DNA of 64,000 nt from Cotesia glomerata (taxonomy: Eukaryota; Arthropoda; Insecta; Hymenoptera; Braconidae): NCBI RefSeq assembly GCF_020080835.1, contig NC_058158.1:24322305-24386304 (forward strand), read 5' to 3'. The translations under genes were made by a program, and so were the position numbers. Of this stretch, positions 38,404 to 49,766 are shown piece after piece (position 1 is the first letter of the stretch; each line of letters starts with the position of its first letter). Under the pieces are notes generated by a model. The model was given only the letters and a program-made list of their open reading frames with translations, was not told the origin of the DNA and ran no database searches.

Positions 38404-40020
38404 TTTCGGAGTTTTTTTTTTCTTTATACCAAGAGCCAAACAATTAAAAAAAAATATCCTTAAAAATTTTGAATAAATTGAATGAAGAAAAATTATCTTC
38501 AGTGAATGTTAATAAAGACGAGCCTTTGAAGCTGATGTTGTTAGTTGTATAGATAGTTTAGGCTGGTCGTCGTCTTTTGGTGTTGGTCGTTGTCGATGTC
38601 GTTGTTGGTAATCCAAAGTCGTCCAACTTGTCTTCCCTTTGGTTCTTATTCTCTCTTTACTTCACAATCTCTTTCCACCGCCCTGCTTCTTGCTGCTGCT
38701 GCTACCTCGCTCTGGTTGGTCGCTTGCCACAGTCCTTCTATTTTTCTTTACCTAATGGACTTTTTCTGTCTTCGTTTTATTCCTTTCGCTTATCTATCAC
38801 TTTGTCTTACTTACTCTCGCTTGCTGTTATTGTAAAAGCAATTTAGTAACTTAACTGGAAATACCTTTCTGCAAACTATTGTTTTAGTTGATGTTGATAC
38901 TGAAGATTTGAAGAAGAACAGAATAATATGTGAGATGACCAAGGTACAAGAGCTCTTTGCCACTCTGAGAAATTACCAAAACAATCAATCAATCCTTCAC
39001 TTCACCAGCCAAGCATCATACACTTTAATATCCATGAAAATATCATAACGCTTGGGTGCACAACTGTTAACTTTTAAATCCTTAATCTACCAATCGGACT
39101 GATATGGTGTAGTGTAAATTATTTTATTTAATGGTTGAAATTAGTATCAAATGGTAATAGTAATAATGAAAATCCAATCGATTGTATGATTAAAAGAATT
39201 TCTAACGGTAACCGTATGAATATTGTTTATGATAGGATTGAAAATGCAACAAATATGCGTGTACGTGGCTGTAAACTGATGGACACATGCTATGCTTCTC
39301 GTCTCAGTGGCGAACAAACTAGAACTGAGCGCCTGGTCTGGAATGAAACGTTTCGTTTCATCAGAACAACATTTACGCTCACGCTTACAAACTCAAAATA
39401 ATCCCGGACGCGCCGTCACGGAGTTACTCGAACATTTACGTTAATAACCGAATTGCTCACGAATCTTTTCGATGATGCACGATTAATGTAACCGACCTTG
39501 GTGATACTTTTTCATGAAAATTTGAAAAGAAGTCACGATCATGTTTTAATAAATTTTTTTCTCTGTTATTTTTAACACTAATTGATTCGAAAATACCGGA
39601 ATTGTTAATTTAGTATCATTAACTTTTTTTTCCCCGTCATTTTTAATATCCATACAATTTTGTTATTCTTCATTTAAAAAAATAATTTGTGTAAAAATAA
39701 CGCGCCTTTTGTTTATCAGGTGTCTCAATGTTTATTTATAAAACGTACTATTATTTTTAATAATATTTCCAGGTATGTATAATTGTTTTTTACATTATCT
39801 TTTAAATTTTCACTATGGTGGAGGTAATAACTTTATAAGAAAAAAAAATTAAAAAAAAAAAAAAAACAATTAACTAGTTCGATAATAAATATTATACGAT
39901 TTAGTTTATTAAATTTTATTGAGCTGATAAATTTATTCTTAATACATGATTCGTTATGATTATAAAAAAAAAATGGATATTTGACCATGGATATAAAATA
40001 ATATAAGTAAAAATGTAATT
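38404..40020. other. Upstream region of the oxygenase-fold gene
   Basis: This holds the probable promoter and 5' leader of the minus-strand gene, with pyrimidine-rich stretches (38570-38830) and GT-rich GTTG repeats. Open frames here have no recognisable protein similarity or splice support, and I do not call them genes. Confidence 0.5.
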
Positions 40021-40245
40021 TTTTGCCCTCTGGGCGGAAAGTGGCAACTTTCGTCCCGCTGCGCTAAACTAAGTTGCCGCTTTCCGCCTTCGTCGGACAA
40101 AAAAATAGTATACACTCCTCGGGAAGTAAATAAGAAAGCCTCAGATCACATGTTTGTTGACCTCGGCTTCGCCTCGGACAACAATTACATTTGATCTGAG
40201 GCTTTTCTTATTTTCCTTCCCAAGGGGTGTAATATACTATATTAC
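40021..40245. repeat. Twin-foldback repeat module, copy 1
   Basis: Two adjacent palindromes. The first pairs GGGCGGAAAGTGGCAACTT with AAGTTGCCGCTTTCCGCC (40030-40088). The second pairs GCCTCAGATCACATG...CCTCGGCTTCG with CGAGG...CATTTGATCTGAGGC and extends into the GTATACACTCC/GGGTGTAATATAC arms (40105-40245). It is GC-richer than its surroundings and non-coding. A near-identical copy lies at 51149-51350. Confidence 0.8.
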
Positions 40246-40285
40246 CTCAAAACAAAAATGAAAAATACTAAATTGAAGTTAAATA

Positions 40286-42587
40286 CAGTGTAAATTCTAT
40301 ATAACGACACTGAAGGGACTTAGCATTTTGTGACGTTATAGAGAGTTGTCGTGAAATGGAAAAAAAAAAAGTTAGTAGTTATGTACATAAAAAACAATCT
40401 TATTCCCGAGTCGAAATTCGAGTTCCGTTTTAACCGTAATTTTTTCCCATCTCAATTTTACGGTCAAAACAGACTTGGCGCTGTATTGATAGCTCATTTA
40501 AACTGAGCCTGGTTTCACCGTAACTAGTGGAGTTTTGTCCCATTCTACCACGATTACGGTCAAACCAGGCTTGAAATAATGATAATAATAATAATAATAA
40601 ATAATAATAAATTAAATTTTAAAATTCTTAGGGGTCCGGGTTCAAATCCAATTGAAATCACATTTATTTATTTTTTTTTTGTTTTAATCACTGCAATAAT
40701 AATTATTATTATAATTAATAATTATTATTGTTATAAGAAATAAGTAATAGTAATTGTAATAATTGTCATTAACATAAAAATTTGTAATTAACAATTATTA
40801 CAATTACTACTATCAAGATTGTTTATGAGCACAAAAATATATAAAATTAATTTTGTAATAAAAAACAAAATGGATGATTTCCCCAAATTTGAGTCTTTTT
40901 ACGAACAGGGGTTATTTATTGTCCAGTTTATACATATTAAGGAGTAAGGAAATAGGAGGAAAGGATTACTTATGGTAACTTAACCTAATACGCTTCGTAA
41001 ATAAAGAAATAATTAAAAGTCGCTTTGCCCTAACCGAGAACCGAACTTGGAACCTATCGCTCGTCAAGACTTACGCGCTACCCGCATCGCTACACTGCCG
41101 ATTGGTAAAAGGCGAATCTCAGTAGTCTCATAAACTTTTAAATGACGCGTCTTGAAATGACTAAGTTCTGAGTGGAATCTGAAAAAGAACTTTACGGAGA
41201 AATTAAATGAATAGTAATAATTATATTTATAGACATTCAAAATTGAAATTTAGTTACCCATTCTCAATTATTAATCTTATACTTCTATTTTCAATTGTAA
41301 GATTCGGTAATTGCTTATTTTCACGGGGTGTAAAATCAACATGATTAGATTATTTTCTACTTAATAGATATTTTTTTTTTTTTTTAGAATAAATCTAAAA
41401 TAGAAAAATTTTTCAAAATTTTTTTCAAAAATGTTAATTTTGGGATAAGAAAAATTATGAAACATTTCAATTTTTAACTAAAAACAAATTATGAAAAATT
41501 TCAAATTTTGGATTAAAAAGTTTTAGCAAAATATCAAAAATCGATAATTAAAAAAATTTTTTTTTTCTACTTGTAAAATATTTTTTTTATCAGAGTAAAT
41601 CTAAAATAGAAAAATTTTTTTTAATTTTTTGAAAAATTTCAATTTTAGAGTAAAAAAAAATATGAAAAACATCAATTGTTGTATTAAACAAAAAACTATG
41701 AAAATATCAAAAATTAATTACTTTTAAAAAATGTGAAATTAAACAATTACCTGCGATTCTTATATATTTTAAAACTTTTTTCAGTGAAAATATGTGAACT
41801 AAGCTGAATTTAGAAAAGAATAATATTTTTTTTCCAAAATTCAAATTTTTGAAAGAAAAACCCTTCTCTGAGATTATTATTGTTATTATTATTATTATTA
41901 AATTTTTAATTTTTAAATGGCAACTTTTCATGTTTTTTATTAATTTAAATTTTCGCGCCTAAGAACTACAAGATGGCAAGAGAAATAATAATAATCAACA
42001 AGATGACAAATATAGAAATAATATTTATAATGATAATATTATACTCCTGGAAATTTTTACGGTCAAAACAGACCTGCGTACGCCTGTTTTAACCGTACTT
42101 ATTCTCCGATACCGTCTTGTACGGTCAAAATAGACTCGATTTTTAGCGGCATATTAGACTTCAAAGAGTTGGGACATTTTTACGGTCAAAACGGGACTCG
42201 AATTTTGACTCGGGATTTAGACGCTATTGCGTATAGTCTGTTATTTTTGCATATTAACATAAGTTTTACCCTCAGATCTTCCAGCAATAATAATGGACAC
42301 TCTAGTTCATTGGCTTTAAGACACTAGTCGTATTCATCTAGACACTAACGTAAGGATAAATCCATGACAGCCGATAGTACAACGTACACAGCTGCGTAGT
42401 TTTTACTAATTTTGGCAACTTAAGGTACTTTTTATAACTTAATTGTGGTCGTTACTGAGAGTGGGTGCAATGCTATATAGAGTATATCATTGTATGGAAA
42501 ACAAGCTAAACCAACCAAAGCCAAGTGATTTTGACGCTTTAGGGAGTTTGTCGTTAAATCGAGTGACGTTATATAGAGTTTACACTG
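40286..42587. mobile_element. pogo/Tigger-like non-autonomous DNA transposon
   Basis: Left end CAGTGTAAATTCTATATAAC and right end GTTATATAGAGTTTACACTG form a ~25-30 bp TIR with few mismatches. They are flanked by TA (40284-40285 and 42588-42589). The CAGTG start with TA duplication and a 'TATATAACG' core are typical of pogo/Tigger elements in the Tc1-mariner superfamily. The interior (2302 bp) has no transposase frame. It carries TTTTACGGTCAAAACAGAC-type repeats near both ends (40455-40570, 42055-42205), (ATA)n, and a tRNA-like block. Confidence 0.75.
41025..41105 (-). repeat. tRNA-related (SINE-like) segment inside the Tigger-like element
   Basis: The complement strand reads GTAGCGATGCGGGTAGCGCG, then about 20 bp later GGTTCCAAGTTCGGTTCTCG. 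This resembles D-arm/box A and T-arm/box B of a tRNA-derived SINE head. Acceptor-stem pairing is poor, so it is not a functional tRNA call. A separate box-B-like GGGTTCAAATCC lies at 40634-40645. Confidence 0.35.
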
Positions 42588-42589
42588 TA

Positions 42590-44704
42590 ATACAAAAAAA
42601 TATTGTTAATTATTGATGTTAGTCTTCGGCACAAAAACTTCGTACTGACTTCTGTATGATAGCTCCCGGTAAATTTTAAATACGAGATACGTTCTGTACC
42701 GTCGTCTCTCCCCACTTGTAACAATACACAACATATATAATGTCTATAATACATATATAAATCATAATATAACACAGATAAGCTCAACGAATACACGGAT
42801 AACAATTTATCCTCACGATATCGCTCACCTCTAATATACTGTTTCCCTCTCTTTTTCTTTCTACCTTGCAATTACTCTCGTTTCACAATTACTATATCTC
42901 AGCCTATAATATCATGGAAAATCAATGGAATATTACAACTAAGAACGGACTTGCTGCAGTTAAATAAATATCTATGTATTTTGTACAAATTATATTTTGT
43001 TTTTTAATTCATAAAAAAAGCTATACACAATAATTAGTAATATTTAATTTTTCTAATATCACTTGGAATTATATTTCATCTTACGAAGTGTCGCTATGAG
43101 AAATTAATAATTTCATTAAATTAAAAAAAATATCCTTTTTGATTCGAAAAAAATCATTTCCTTTTTGTTAATACATACAATCATGATTAACTAACTCTCT
43201 TTACGAATAACTGTTTTATATGCAATATTCAGATTTCTTTGTGCACTTGAACTTAACGAAAACACTAAATCTAAAGAAGAATAATATGGAATAGTTCTTC
43301 TCAACTTGATATCACTTGATTCTCTAACTTTTCTAACTTAAATAGTTCCAATATTAAATCAAATTGCTCAAGCGGCTAGGCAACATTGCAAAAAATTACA
43401 ACGAATTATAAAATTTTTGTTTATATTTTCTTTAGTTTTTTTTTTTTTTTTTTTTTTTTTTATCAGTCGAGGACAATTTTTTGTACTATGTCAATGTATA
43501 AAATATGGTCCATTTATTACATTTATTAATTTGGAAAGTTATTGATATATGTAGTTAAAATTATTTTTATTACCTCGGAAGAAGATAATAATTGTAGGTA
43601 TCCATTAACTTCGATGTATTTATGCATGACCTTGTAATTATCTTTGATAATTAAAATAATTATTAAGAATATATTGCATAAAAGTTATCTGATAGATAAA
43701 TATTATTATTGTATTGTTTACATGGAATATTATGTTATATAATATAATAGTAATAATTGCACTACCACATAAATAAATAATATACTATTCTACACCATAA
43801 AAAGACAAGCGACAAATATTTCCTGAGTAAGACTAATTAATGTCCATTGCATAAGCAGCAAAAACTATCCGTAATAAAATGAGTAAATTACTAGTAATAT
43901 GTGAGCATCCTCCGACGTTAATTGTTTTAGTACTTTTTTCAGTGATGTGAGTATGAATACAAGGCCTAATTACTTTTATTCCAAGATTACAACTTCTGAA
44001 GTAATATCAAAAAAATTAAACCATGAAACGATTGACCATTTAAATAAACAAATTTTCAGTGACGTGAATAAAACTTTTACTCAAATCAAATTCTATTCAA
44101 TGAATAAACATTAAAAATTTATTATAATAAAATAGTTTTTTGTAATCTGAAATTTTTGCAACGTTGTTTGTAACGTTGAAAATCAACTTGAATTAAATCC
44201 AAAGCACAGCTATTAAATGTAAAGGTACATATTGGAGAATTTAAAACTGTTTTTTTTTTTTAACATTGACATTTATACTAATAGATACTATAGTCGTATC
44301 GTATCGTATCGTAAGCCTTTATTTCTAATCTGAAATTGAAATACAGATTAAAACGATAAAATAAGTATAGTCCAGGAGGAATCGGCGCATGAGTACCGAT
44401 AACTATTCCACCTCAATTTTTTTATGCGATCCTCTTCAAATTGCCCTACTGATGATATAAATGCATGTTGCCATGGAGCAACCCGGTGCCATATTGTTTA
44501 AACCGAAATTGTTTAAACAATTGCAAGGAATTGTTATTTTTCAACCGGACAAATTTTTTTTATATTCTTTATTGAAATACCAATAAAAAAGGTCCTATGA
44601 CTTTTCACGATAAAGTTAATATTTTCAAAGATATGAATTTTTAAAGGTTCAAAAAATCTCAAATTTGGGTACTTTCGACTCATAAAAAATATATCGCTGT
44701 TCTG
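42590..44704. other. Intergenic region with a probable LINE 3' tail
   Basis: AT-rich, no supportable gene. At 44299-44340, read on the minus strand, AATAAAGGCTTACGATACG followed by (ATACG)n resembles the 3' end and tandem tail of a truncated non-LTR element. A 23-nt T-run sits at 43437-43461. Confidence 0.4.
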
Positions 44705-45209
44705 TGCTTTTGAACTCTTCGAGCTCAAAAGGCTAATGGAAGTTTTATAAAACACTATTTTTTGAATTTTCAAACCGCAATAACTTTTGAATGAATTAAT
44801 CAATTTTCTCGCGGTTTACGGCATTCAACGCAGTTTTTTGAGTTCTTTGAAAAATTTTCAAGCGTAAACTGGTCAGACTAAAAATTTCATAGAAATTCTG
44901 AAAATAACATTTTTTTCAATTTTTTTCGACAACGATATCTCTCAAACAAATCAACTGATTTTGACCGGGCTGGTGGCAATCGACGTGATTTTTTGAGGTT
45001 AAGAGCTGATTAGTTTTTGAAATTGATCGGTTCAGCCGTTTAAAAGATATTTAAAAAAAAACAAATTTTTGGAAATTTTATTTTTGAGATTTCTCAAAAT
45101 TGATCGACTCAAATTTTGTAAATTAGTATCAGAATTCTAGGGGCAAAGGAACTCTTCAGAACGCCGCTTATTTCGATCGAATCGGATGATCCGTTCAAAA
45201 GTTATGATA

Positions 45210-45213
<4 letters not shown>
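44705..45213. mobile_element. Left part of second copy of the AACTTCCCGCTAA element, interrupted
   Basis: From GAACTCTTCGAGCTCAAAA onward it follows copy 1 (28305-28830) through ACACTATTTTTTGAATTT and GGTTAAGAGCTGATTAGTTT up to the (AC)n tract. The left terminal repeat is absent (5' truncated or diverged). The remainder resumes at 50185 after the retrotransposon. Confidence 0.7.

Positions 45214-45274
<61 letters not shown>
45214..45274. repeat. (AC)n microsatellite, left flank of retrotransposon
   Basis: About 30 AC units. It resumes on the other side of the retrotransposon at about 50185-50218, so the element is inserted within the tract. Confidence 0.9.
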
Positions 45275-45277
<3 letters not shown>

Positions 45278-45411
45278 GGGTAGCGTTGTTCGCGTCCGTA
45301 GGTTCTGCTTTTACACCCTACACGTGCTCTCCGGGTAGTGCCAAATGAACAACACCAAACAAACATATGGAAATGTCAGAAGATTTTTAAACATCGTTTA
45401 CAGTACAGAGG

Positions 45412-46779
45412 ATGGATACCTCAGTGCCGGCGAGGGAAGGCGTGCAAACGGGCCTAAACTCGTCGTTATCAAGCGACCGTTTGAACAGTGGAGTAGACCC
45501 CATGGCTCTGCTGTCTAGCAATGCTAGCAAGGTTACAGGGAGTAAGAAATCAGCCCAGATGGCAGAGAACGGACAGCTGAGCAACATTCCTTCAAAACGT
45601 GGAGGACCTTTTGCTCCTGCCACTAATCAAACCCACCGAGGAAGAATGAACTCTCTACCGACCGTCACCGGCCAACAGTCACCAATGGAGAGGCTCGGCA
45701 ACAAGATTGATGAGTTAGCCGACTTCATAAAAGACAAAAAGAATCTTCACCATGAGATCAGAAAATTGGTTTCGTCTATTAGTACGGCATATAGGCTGGC
45801 CAACAAATCACCAACGAAGTCGGCGTCAACGACTCAAACATCTCCGAGTCTGAACAAAAAATCACAGCCACCTCTGACCACTCCTAAGAAATTACCACAG
45901 CAAGGAGATGGCAACAAGAAGAGGCCGCTGTCCACGCCCAGCCCTAACTCAGATATTGACAAGCCAGCACAGAAAAAGACAGTGACTCAAGCTGCTACAG
46001 CCCAAGACCAGCCAAACAGCGGTGGCTCCAAGAAACCAAGGAGGAAGAAGATAAGAACTAAAGCTGTCCTAGTCCAACCAGCTGAAGGACGAACATACGC
46101 CGATCTCCTGAAGGAAATCAAGGCCAAGGTAAGCCCTGTCGAGACGGGCGTAGACATAAGGTCTATTAAAAAGACGAAACACGGAGGCGTTCTCCTTGAA
46201 ATGGCTCGAAAGACCGAAGACAGCAAGGCATTCACCGATGCAGTAAGGGCAGCCACTGCAAACATCGGCACAGTCAAGACGCTAACACCAACAACAACGA
46301 TCGAGATCCTCGACTTAGATGAAATCTCTACCGAGAGCGAAGTCCGTGAAGCACTCAAACGTGAATTCACTGATAACCTGGAGGTCAAACGGGTAAATTT
46401 GACAAAACCCACACCACGAGGTAATCGGGCAGCCTTCTGCGAACTAGACGAGCCCAGTGCGATTAAGGCCCTTGACAAGGCCCGTATACGGATCGGTTTG
46501 GTGAACTGTCGTATACGCCCAGTAGTAAAAGTAACACGTTATTTTAAATGTCTTGGTTATGGACACCAAACACGTCAGTGTGCGGGACCAGACAGAAGCA
46601 GGTGGTGCTACAAATGTGGCGGAGAGAACCACAAGGCCGTAAACTGCACGGAGAAGTTAAAATGCTTCCTTTGTGCTTCGGACAAAGATGCCCAGGATAG
46701 TCTATGCCATATTTCTGGCACTGGAGCGTGTAAGGCATTCCGCAAAGCACTTGCAGAAGCCACGAAAGGTCAGAAATGA
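45412..46779 (+). CDS. Retrotransposon ORF1 (gag-like nucleic-acid-binding protein)
   Basis: 455 aa. The N-terminal half is Ser/Thr/Lys/Pro-rich and probably disordered, with basic KKPRRKKIRTKA near residue 205. A conserved gag core follows: TYADLLKEIKAKV, KTKHGGVLLEM, EVREALKREF. Zinc knuckles close the protein (residues ~380-445). Knuckle 2 is CYKCGGENHKAVNC (CX2CX4HX4C) and knuckle 3 starts CFLC. Knuckle 1 reads YFKCLGYGHQTRQC, so its first Cys is Tyr. Such proteins bind element RNA and chaperone target-primed reverse transcription. The stop overlaps the ORF2 start (ATGA), suggesting re-initiation of translation. Confidence 0.88.
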   Translation: MDTSVPAREGVQTGLNSSLSSDRLNSGVDPMALLSSNASKVTGSKKSAQMAENGQLSNIPSKRGGPFAPATNQTHRGRMNSLPTVTGQQSPMERLGNKIDELADFIKDKKNLHHEIRKLVSSISTAYRLANKSPTKSASTTQTSPSLNKKSQPPLTTPKKLPQQGDGNKKRPLSTPSPNSDIDKPAQKKTVTQAATAQDQPNSGGSKKPRRKKIRTKAVLVQPAEGRTYADLLKEIKAKVSPVETGVDIRSIKKTKHGGVLLEMARKTEDSKAFTDAVRAATANIGTVKTLTPTTTIEILDLDEISTESEVREALKREFTDNLEVKRVNLTKPTPRGNRAAFCELDEPSAIKALDKARIRIGLVNCRIRPVVKVTRYFKCLGYGHQTRQCAGPDRSRWCYKCGGENHKAVNCTEKLKCFLCASDKDAQDSLCHISGTGACKAFRKALAEATKGQK

Positions 46780-49766
46780 CACACATACTACAAGGCAACC
46801 TGAATAGGTGCGCCTTGGCGCAAAACCTGCTGCGCCAGCGTGTTTTCGAAGATAAAATTGACGTCTGCTTTATCTGCGAGCAATATCTAAACATCGAAGG
46901 TAAAACATGGTTCGCAGACGAAACGGGCACGGCAGCAATTTGGATTGTGAACACAAAGAACGTTACCGTCAACAAGAGCGGAGGTGGAGCAGGTTTTGTC
47001 TGGATTCAAACCCCCACAACCTACTTCATGAGCGTCTATCTCTCACCTAACGAAGGGATTAGTGTGTTCCGACAGAAACTCGCAAATATAGAAGATGCGG
47101 TTACTAAGTTCGACGGCGAAGTTATCGTAGCCGGAGACTTCAACGCTAAATCGGCTGAGTGGGGCGCTGCTTTCTCCGACACCAGAGGAAACGAGGTCGC
47201 TGACGTCGTGGCTAGACTCGACCTCATAGAGCTGAACACCGGGAGCACCACGACCTTTAGAAGACCAGGGTACCAAGAATCCATCCTCGACATCTCATTG
47301 GCGACTCCAAGGACTGCCAACATGATTGAAGACTGGACAGTATCCGAAGAATACAGTGGCAGTGATCACCAGTTTGTGACATTCAGCGTTGGATTGGCAT
47401 TTGCTCCGGTTTCACAACGCGACGTTTCTAAGCGGAAGTGGAATGCCAAAAGGCTTGATCCAGAGGCATTGCAAGCTTTACTCGCACGAAGCTGGTCTAT
47501 CCTCCAGAACAACCCGACACCAGATACCTGCAGCGAGACGGAAAAGGCAGTGCTAAACACGATGAATGAAATTACAGCCGCATGTGACGCCTCTATGCCA
47601 CGGCTGAAAAACCAGAGCTTCCACAGGCCGGCGTACTGGTGGTCAGCAGACATAGCAGAACTTCGCAAAATATGTCATCAGCTACGTCGCCGAGCAACGA
47701 GAGCTACGAAACGCTCCCCAAGCCAGGACTTGTATTCAAAAGAGTACAAGCAGGCCAAAAAGACGCTAAATCGAGCAATTAAAGCAAGTAAAGCGAAACT
47801 GTGGAAAGAGATCTGCAACGATCTCGACAATGACCTCTGGGGTAAAGCCTACCAAATTGTCGCCAAACGACTTGCAAAGGCTTCACCAGAGGCGACGAAG
47901 TCTCCTGCCTTGATGGAGAGCATTGTAACGGAGCTTTTCCCCAAACACCCACCGCGGGAGAAGAAACACTACACTAAGAACAGCGAAGTAACACCCTTCA
48001 CAACTAAGGAATTACAAGACGCGGCCAAGTCACTCAAAACAGGAAAGGCACCTGGACATGATGGCATCCCGGCATCGGTGATCAAAACTGTAGCCCTGGA
48101 ATACCCAGGCATACTCCTGAACACCTACAACGCATGCTTGGCAACTGGCACGTTTCCCGTGGTCTGGAAACGGCAGAGATTGGTTCTCTTAGACAAAGGT
48201 AAGGGAACCCCCATAACACCTTCGTCGTTTAGACCACTCTGTATGCTGGACATTGCTGGAAAACTGCTCGAGAAGCTCATACAAGGGAGACTTCGCAACG
48301 ACATAGACCGTGCTGGAGGTTTTGTCGCAAACCAACACGGCTTCCGGAAAGGACGTTCAACAGTCGGCGCGATCCAGAAAGTCGAAGCGACAGCGAGAGA
48401 AGCATGGACTGGTAGCCTCAAAGCCCGCAAGGTGTGTCTTGTCCTCACGCTAGACATTAGAAATGCCTTTAACAGCGCAAATTGGAGAGATATTTTGGAC
48501 GCCCTGGAGCACAGATTTGACGTGGAGCCGGAGAATCTGGCACTAGTCGACAACTACCTTGACGAGAGAAAGCTGATAGCAGAAACCACAAAAGGTCCAC
48601 AAGAATACGCCATAACGGCTGGCGTGCCACAAGGCTCAATAATGGGGCCCGATCTATGGAACGCGGACTACGACGAGCTTCTGGAAATCCCGTTGCCAAA
48701 GCAAGTGGAGCTAACGGGCTTTGCAGACGACGTCGCGGCCACGATAATAGTAGACAGCGTAGAGGAGGCCGAACTACTCGTTCGGGAAACCATTGATGCT
48801 GTCGAGATTTGGCTCGATAAACACCACCTGAAACTCGCAAAACACAAAACCGAGATGGTCGTTCTGACTCGCCAAAAATGGTTCCCAAAACCATTTGCTG
48901 TGGACATGGGAGGAATAACGCCAACGTCAACAAGGGCCCTGCGCTATCTGGGGGTAATGATAGACGAGAAACTATCTTTCCGCGAACACCTCGATAGTGC
49001 ATGCCAGAAAGCCAGCAAGACGGTGTCTAGCCTAGCAAGAATTATGACGAATACTATGGGACCAAGAACCAAAAAGAGGAGAGTCCTTCTGGAAGCAGTC
49101 CATTCGGTACTGCTTTATGGAGCGGAAATTTGGGCAGATATATTAAAGCAGAAAACCTATCGGCGGAAAATGGCAGCAGTGCAGCGGCGAGGCGCTCTCA
49201 GAGTTGCCTGCGCCTACCGCACGGTTTCCGAAGCGGCTGTATTGGTCATTGCGGGAGCTGCGCCCATCGACCTATTAGCGTTCGAGAGAGCAAGACTCTA
49301 CGACGCTAAAATCGGTGGCGAAAACATGAAGGAGGCAAGAACGAGGAAAAAAACGGAAACGCAGCAAGAGTGGCAGGACCGATGGACGTCGGGAGAGACA
49401 GGCAGATGGACAGCGCGACTGATCCCAAACATCAACGTCTGGCTTTCTCGGAAGCACGGGGACACGGACTTCTTTCTGACCCAGCTACTGACGGGACATG
49501 GGCAGTTAAATGCCTATCTATTCAAGATGGGTTTGCACAGCACACCAACGTGCAAATACTGTCCAGACAAAATTGACAACGCCGAGCACACGTTTTTCGA
49601 GTGTGATCGATGGAAGGACGATAGAATCTGCACCGAAGAAACAATGGGCACCGCGCTCTCCCCTGAGAGCTTGGTAACCTGCATGATCAAAAAAGAAGAA
49701 AACTGGACAGCTGTAGTAGCCTACGCGCAGCGTCTCTTGAAAGAAAAAATCGCAGAAAGGGATTAG
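46776..49766 (+). CDS. Retrotransposon ORF2: AP endonuclease, reverse transcriptase
   Basis: 996 aa, uninterrupted. Residues 1 to ~205 form an exonuclease-III-like endonuclease: QGNLNRC at the start, GDFNAKSAEWG (~118-128), ESILDISLA, and SGSDHQFVTF (~193-202). The reverse transcriptase spans about 405-720: KTGKAPGHDGIPASVIK, FRPLCMLDIAGKLLEKLI, QHGFRKGRST, LDIRNAFNS, GVPQGSIMGPDLWN, and the catalytic FADD at about residue 648. A C-terminal CKYC-x8-H-x4-C zinc motif (HTFFEC) lies near residue 925-942. All catalytic landmarks are present, so the copy may be recent. No RNase H domain is seen, as usual for the R1 clade. Confidence 0.9.
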   Translation: MTHILQGNLNRCALAQNLLRQRVFEDKIDVCFICEQYLNIEGKTWFADETGTAAIWIVNTKNVTVNKSGGGAGFVWIQTPTTYFMSVYLSPNEGISVFRQKLANIEDAVTKFDGEVIVAGDFNAKSAEWGAAFSDTRGNEVADVVARLDLIELNTGSTTTFRRPGYQESILDISLATPRTANMIEDWTVSEEYSGSDHQFVTFSVGLAFAPVSQRDVSKRKWNAKRLDPEALQALLARSWSILQNNPTPDTCSETEKAVLNTMNEITAACDASMPRLKNQSFHRPAYWWSADIAELRKICHQLRRRATRATKRSPSQDLYSKEYKQAKKTLNRAIKASKAKLWKEICNDLDNDLWGKAYQIVAKRLAKASPEATKSPALMESIVTELFPKHPPREKKHYTKNSEVTPFTTKELQDAAKSLKTGKAPGHDGIPASVIKTVALEYPGILLNTYNACLATGTFPVVWKRQRLVLLDKGKGTPITPSSFRPLCMLDIAGKLLEKLIQGRLRNDIDRAGGFVANQHGFRKGRSTVGAIQKVEATAREAWTGSLKARKVCLVLTLDIRNAFNSANWRDILDALEHRFDVEPENLALVDNYLDERKLIAETTKGPQEYAITAGVPQGSIMGPDLWNADYDELLEIPLPKQVELTGFADDVAATIIVDSVEEAELLVRETIDAVEIWLDKHHLKLAKHKTEMVVLTRQKWFPKPFAVDMGGITPTSTRALRYLGVMIDEKLSFREHLDSACQKASKTVSSLARIMTNTMGPRTKKRRVLLEAVHSVLLYGAEIWADILKQKTYRRKMAAVQRRGALRVACAYRTVSEAAVLVIAGAAPIDLLAFERARLYDAKIGGENMKEARTRKKTETQQEWQDRWTSGETGRWTARLIPNINVWLSRKHGDTDFFLTQLLTGHGQLNAYLFKMGLHSTPTCKYCPDKIDNAEHTFFECDRWKDDRICTEETMGTALSPESLVTCMIKKEENWTAVVAYAQRLLKEKIAERD

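Noticed and set aside
38577..38846. Overlapping plus-strand ORFs rich in Leu/Ser/Cys
   Set aside because: A pyrimidine-rich region upstream of the oxygenase-fold gene; two frames are open at once, with no conserved motif.
39135..39401. Plus-strand ORF of 88 codons with a MRVRGCKLMDTCYASR segment
   Set aside because: No homology recognised, no start context, and it is isolated from any gene model.
40634..40645. Possible tRNA gene from a GGGTTCAAATCC T-arm-like motif
   Set aside because: No acceptor or anticodon stem can be formed around it; at most a SINE fragment.
42569..42871. Minus-strand ORF containing QVGRDDGTERISYLKF
   Set aside because: No family recognised, it overlaps the end of the Tigger-like element, and no convincing splice partners are seen. 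It could be an exon but is unsupported.
45214..45274. (AC)n tract considered as telomeric or CRISPR-like repeat
   Set aside because: It is a dinucleotide microsatellite with no spacers; it is explained as part of the TIR element and as the retrotransposon target.
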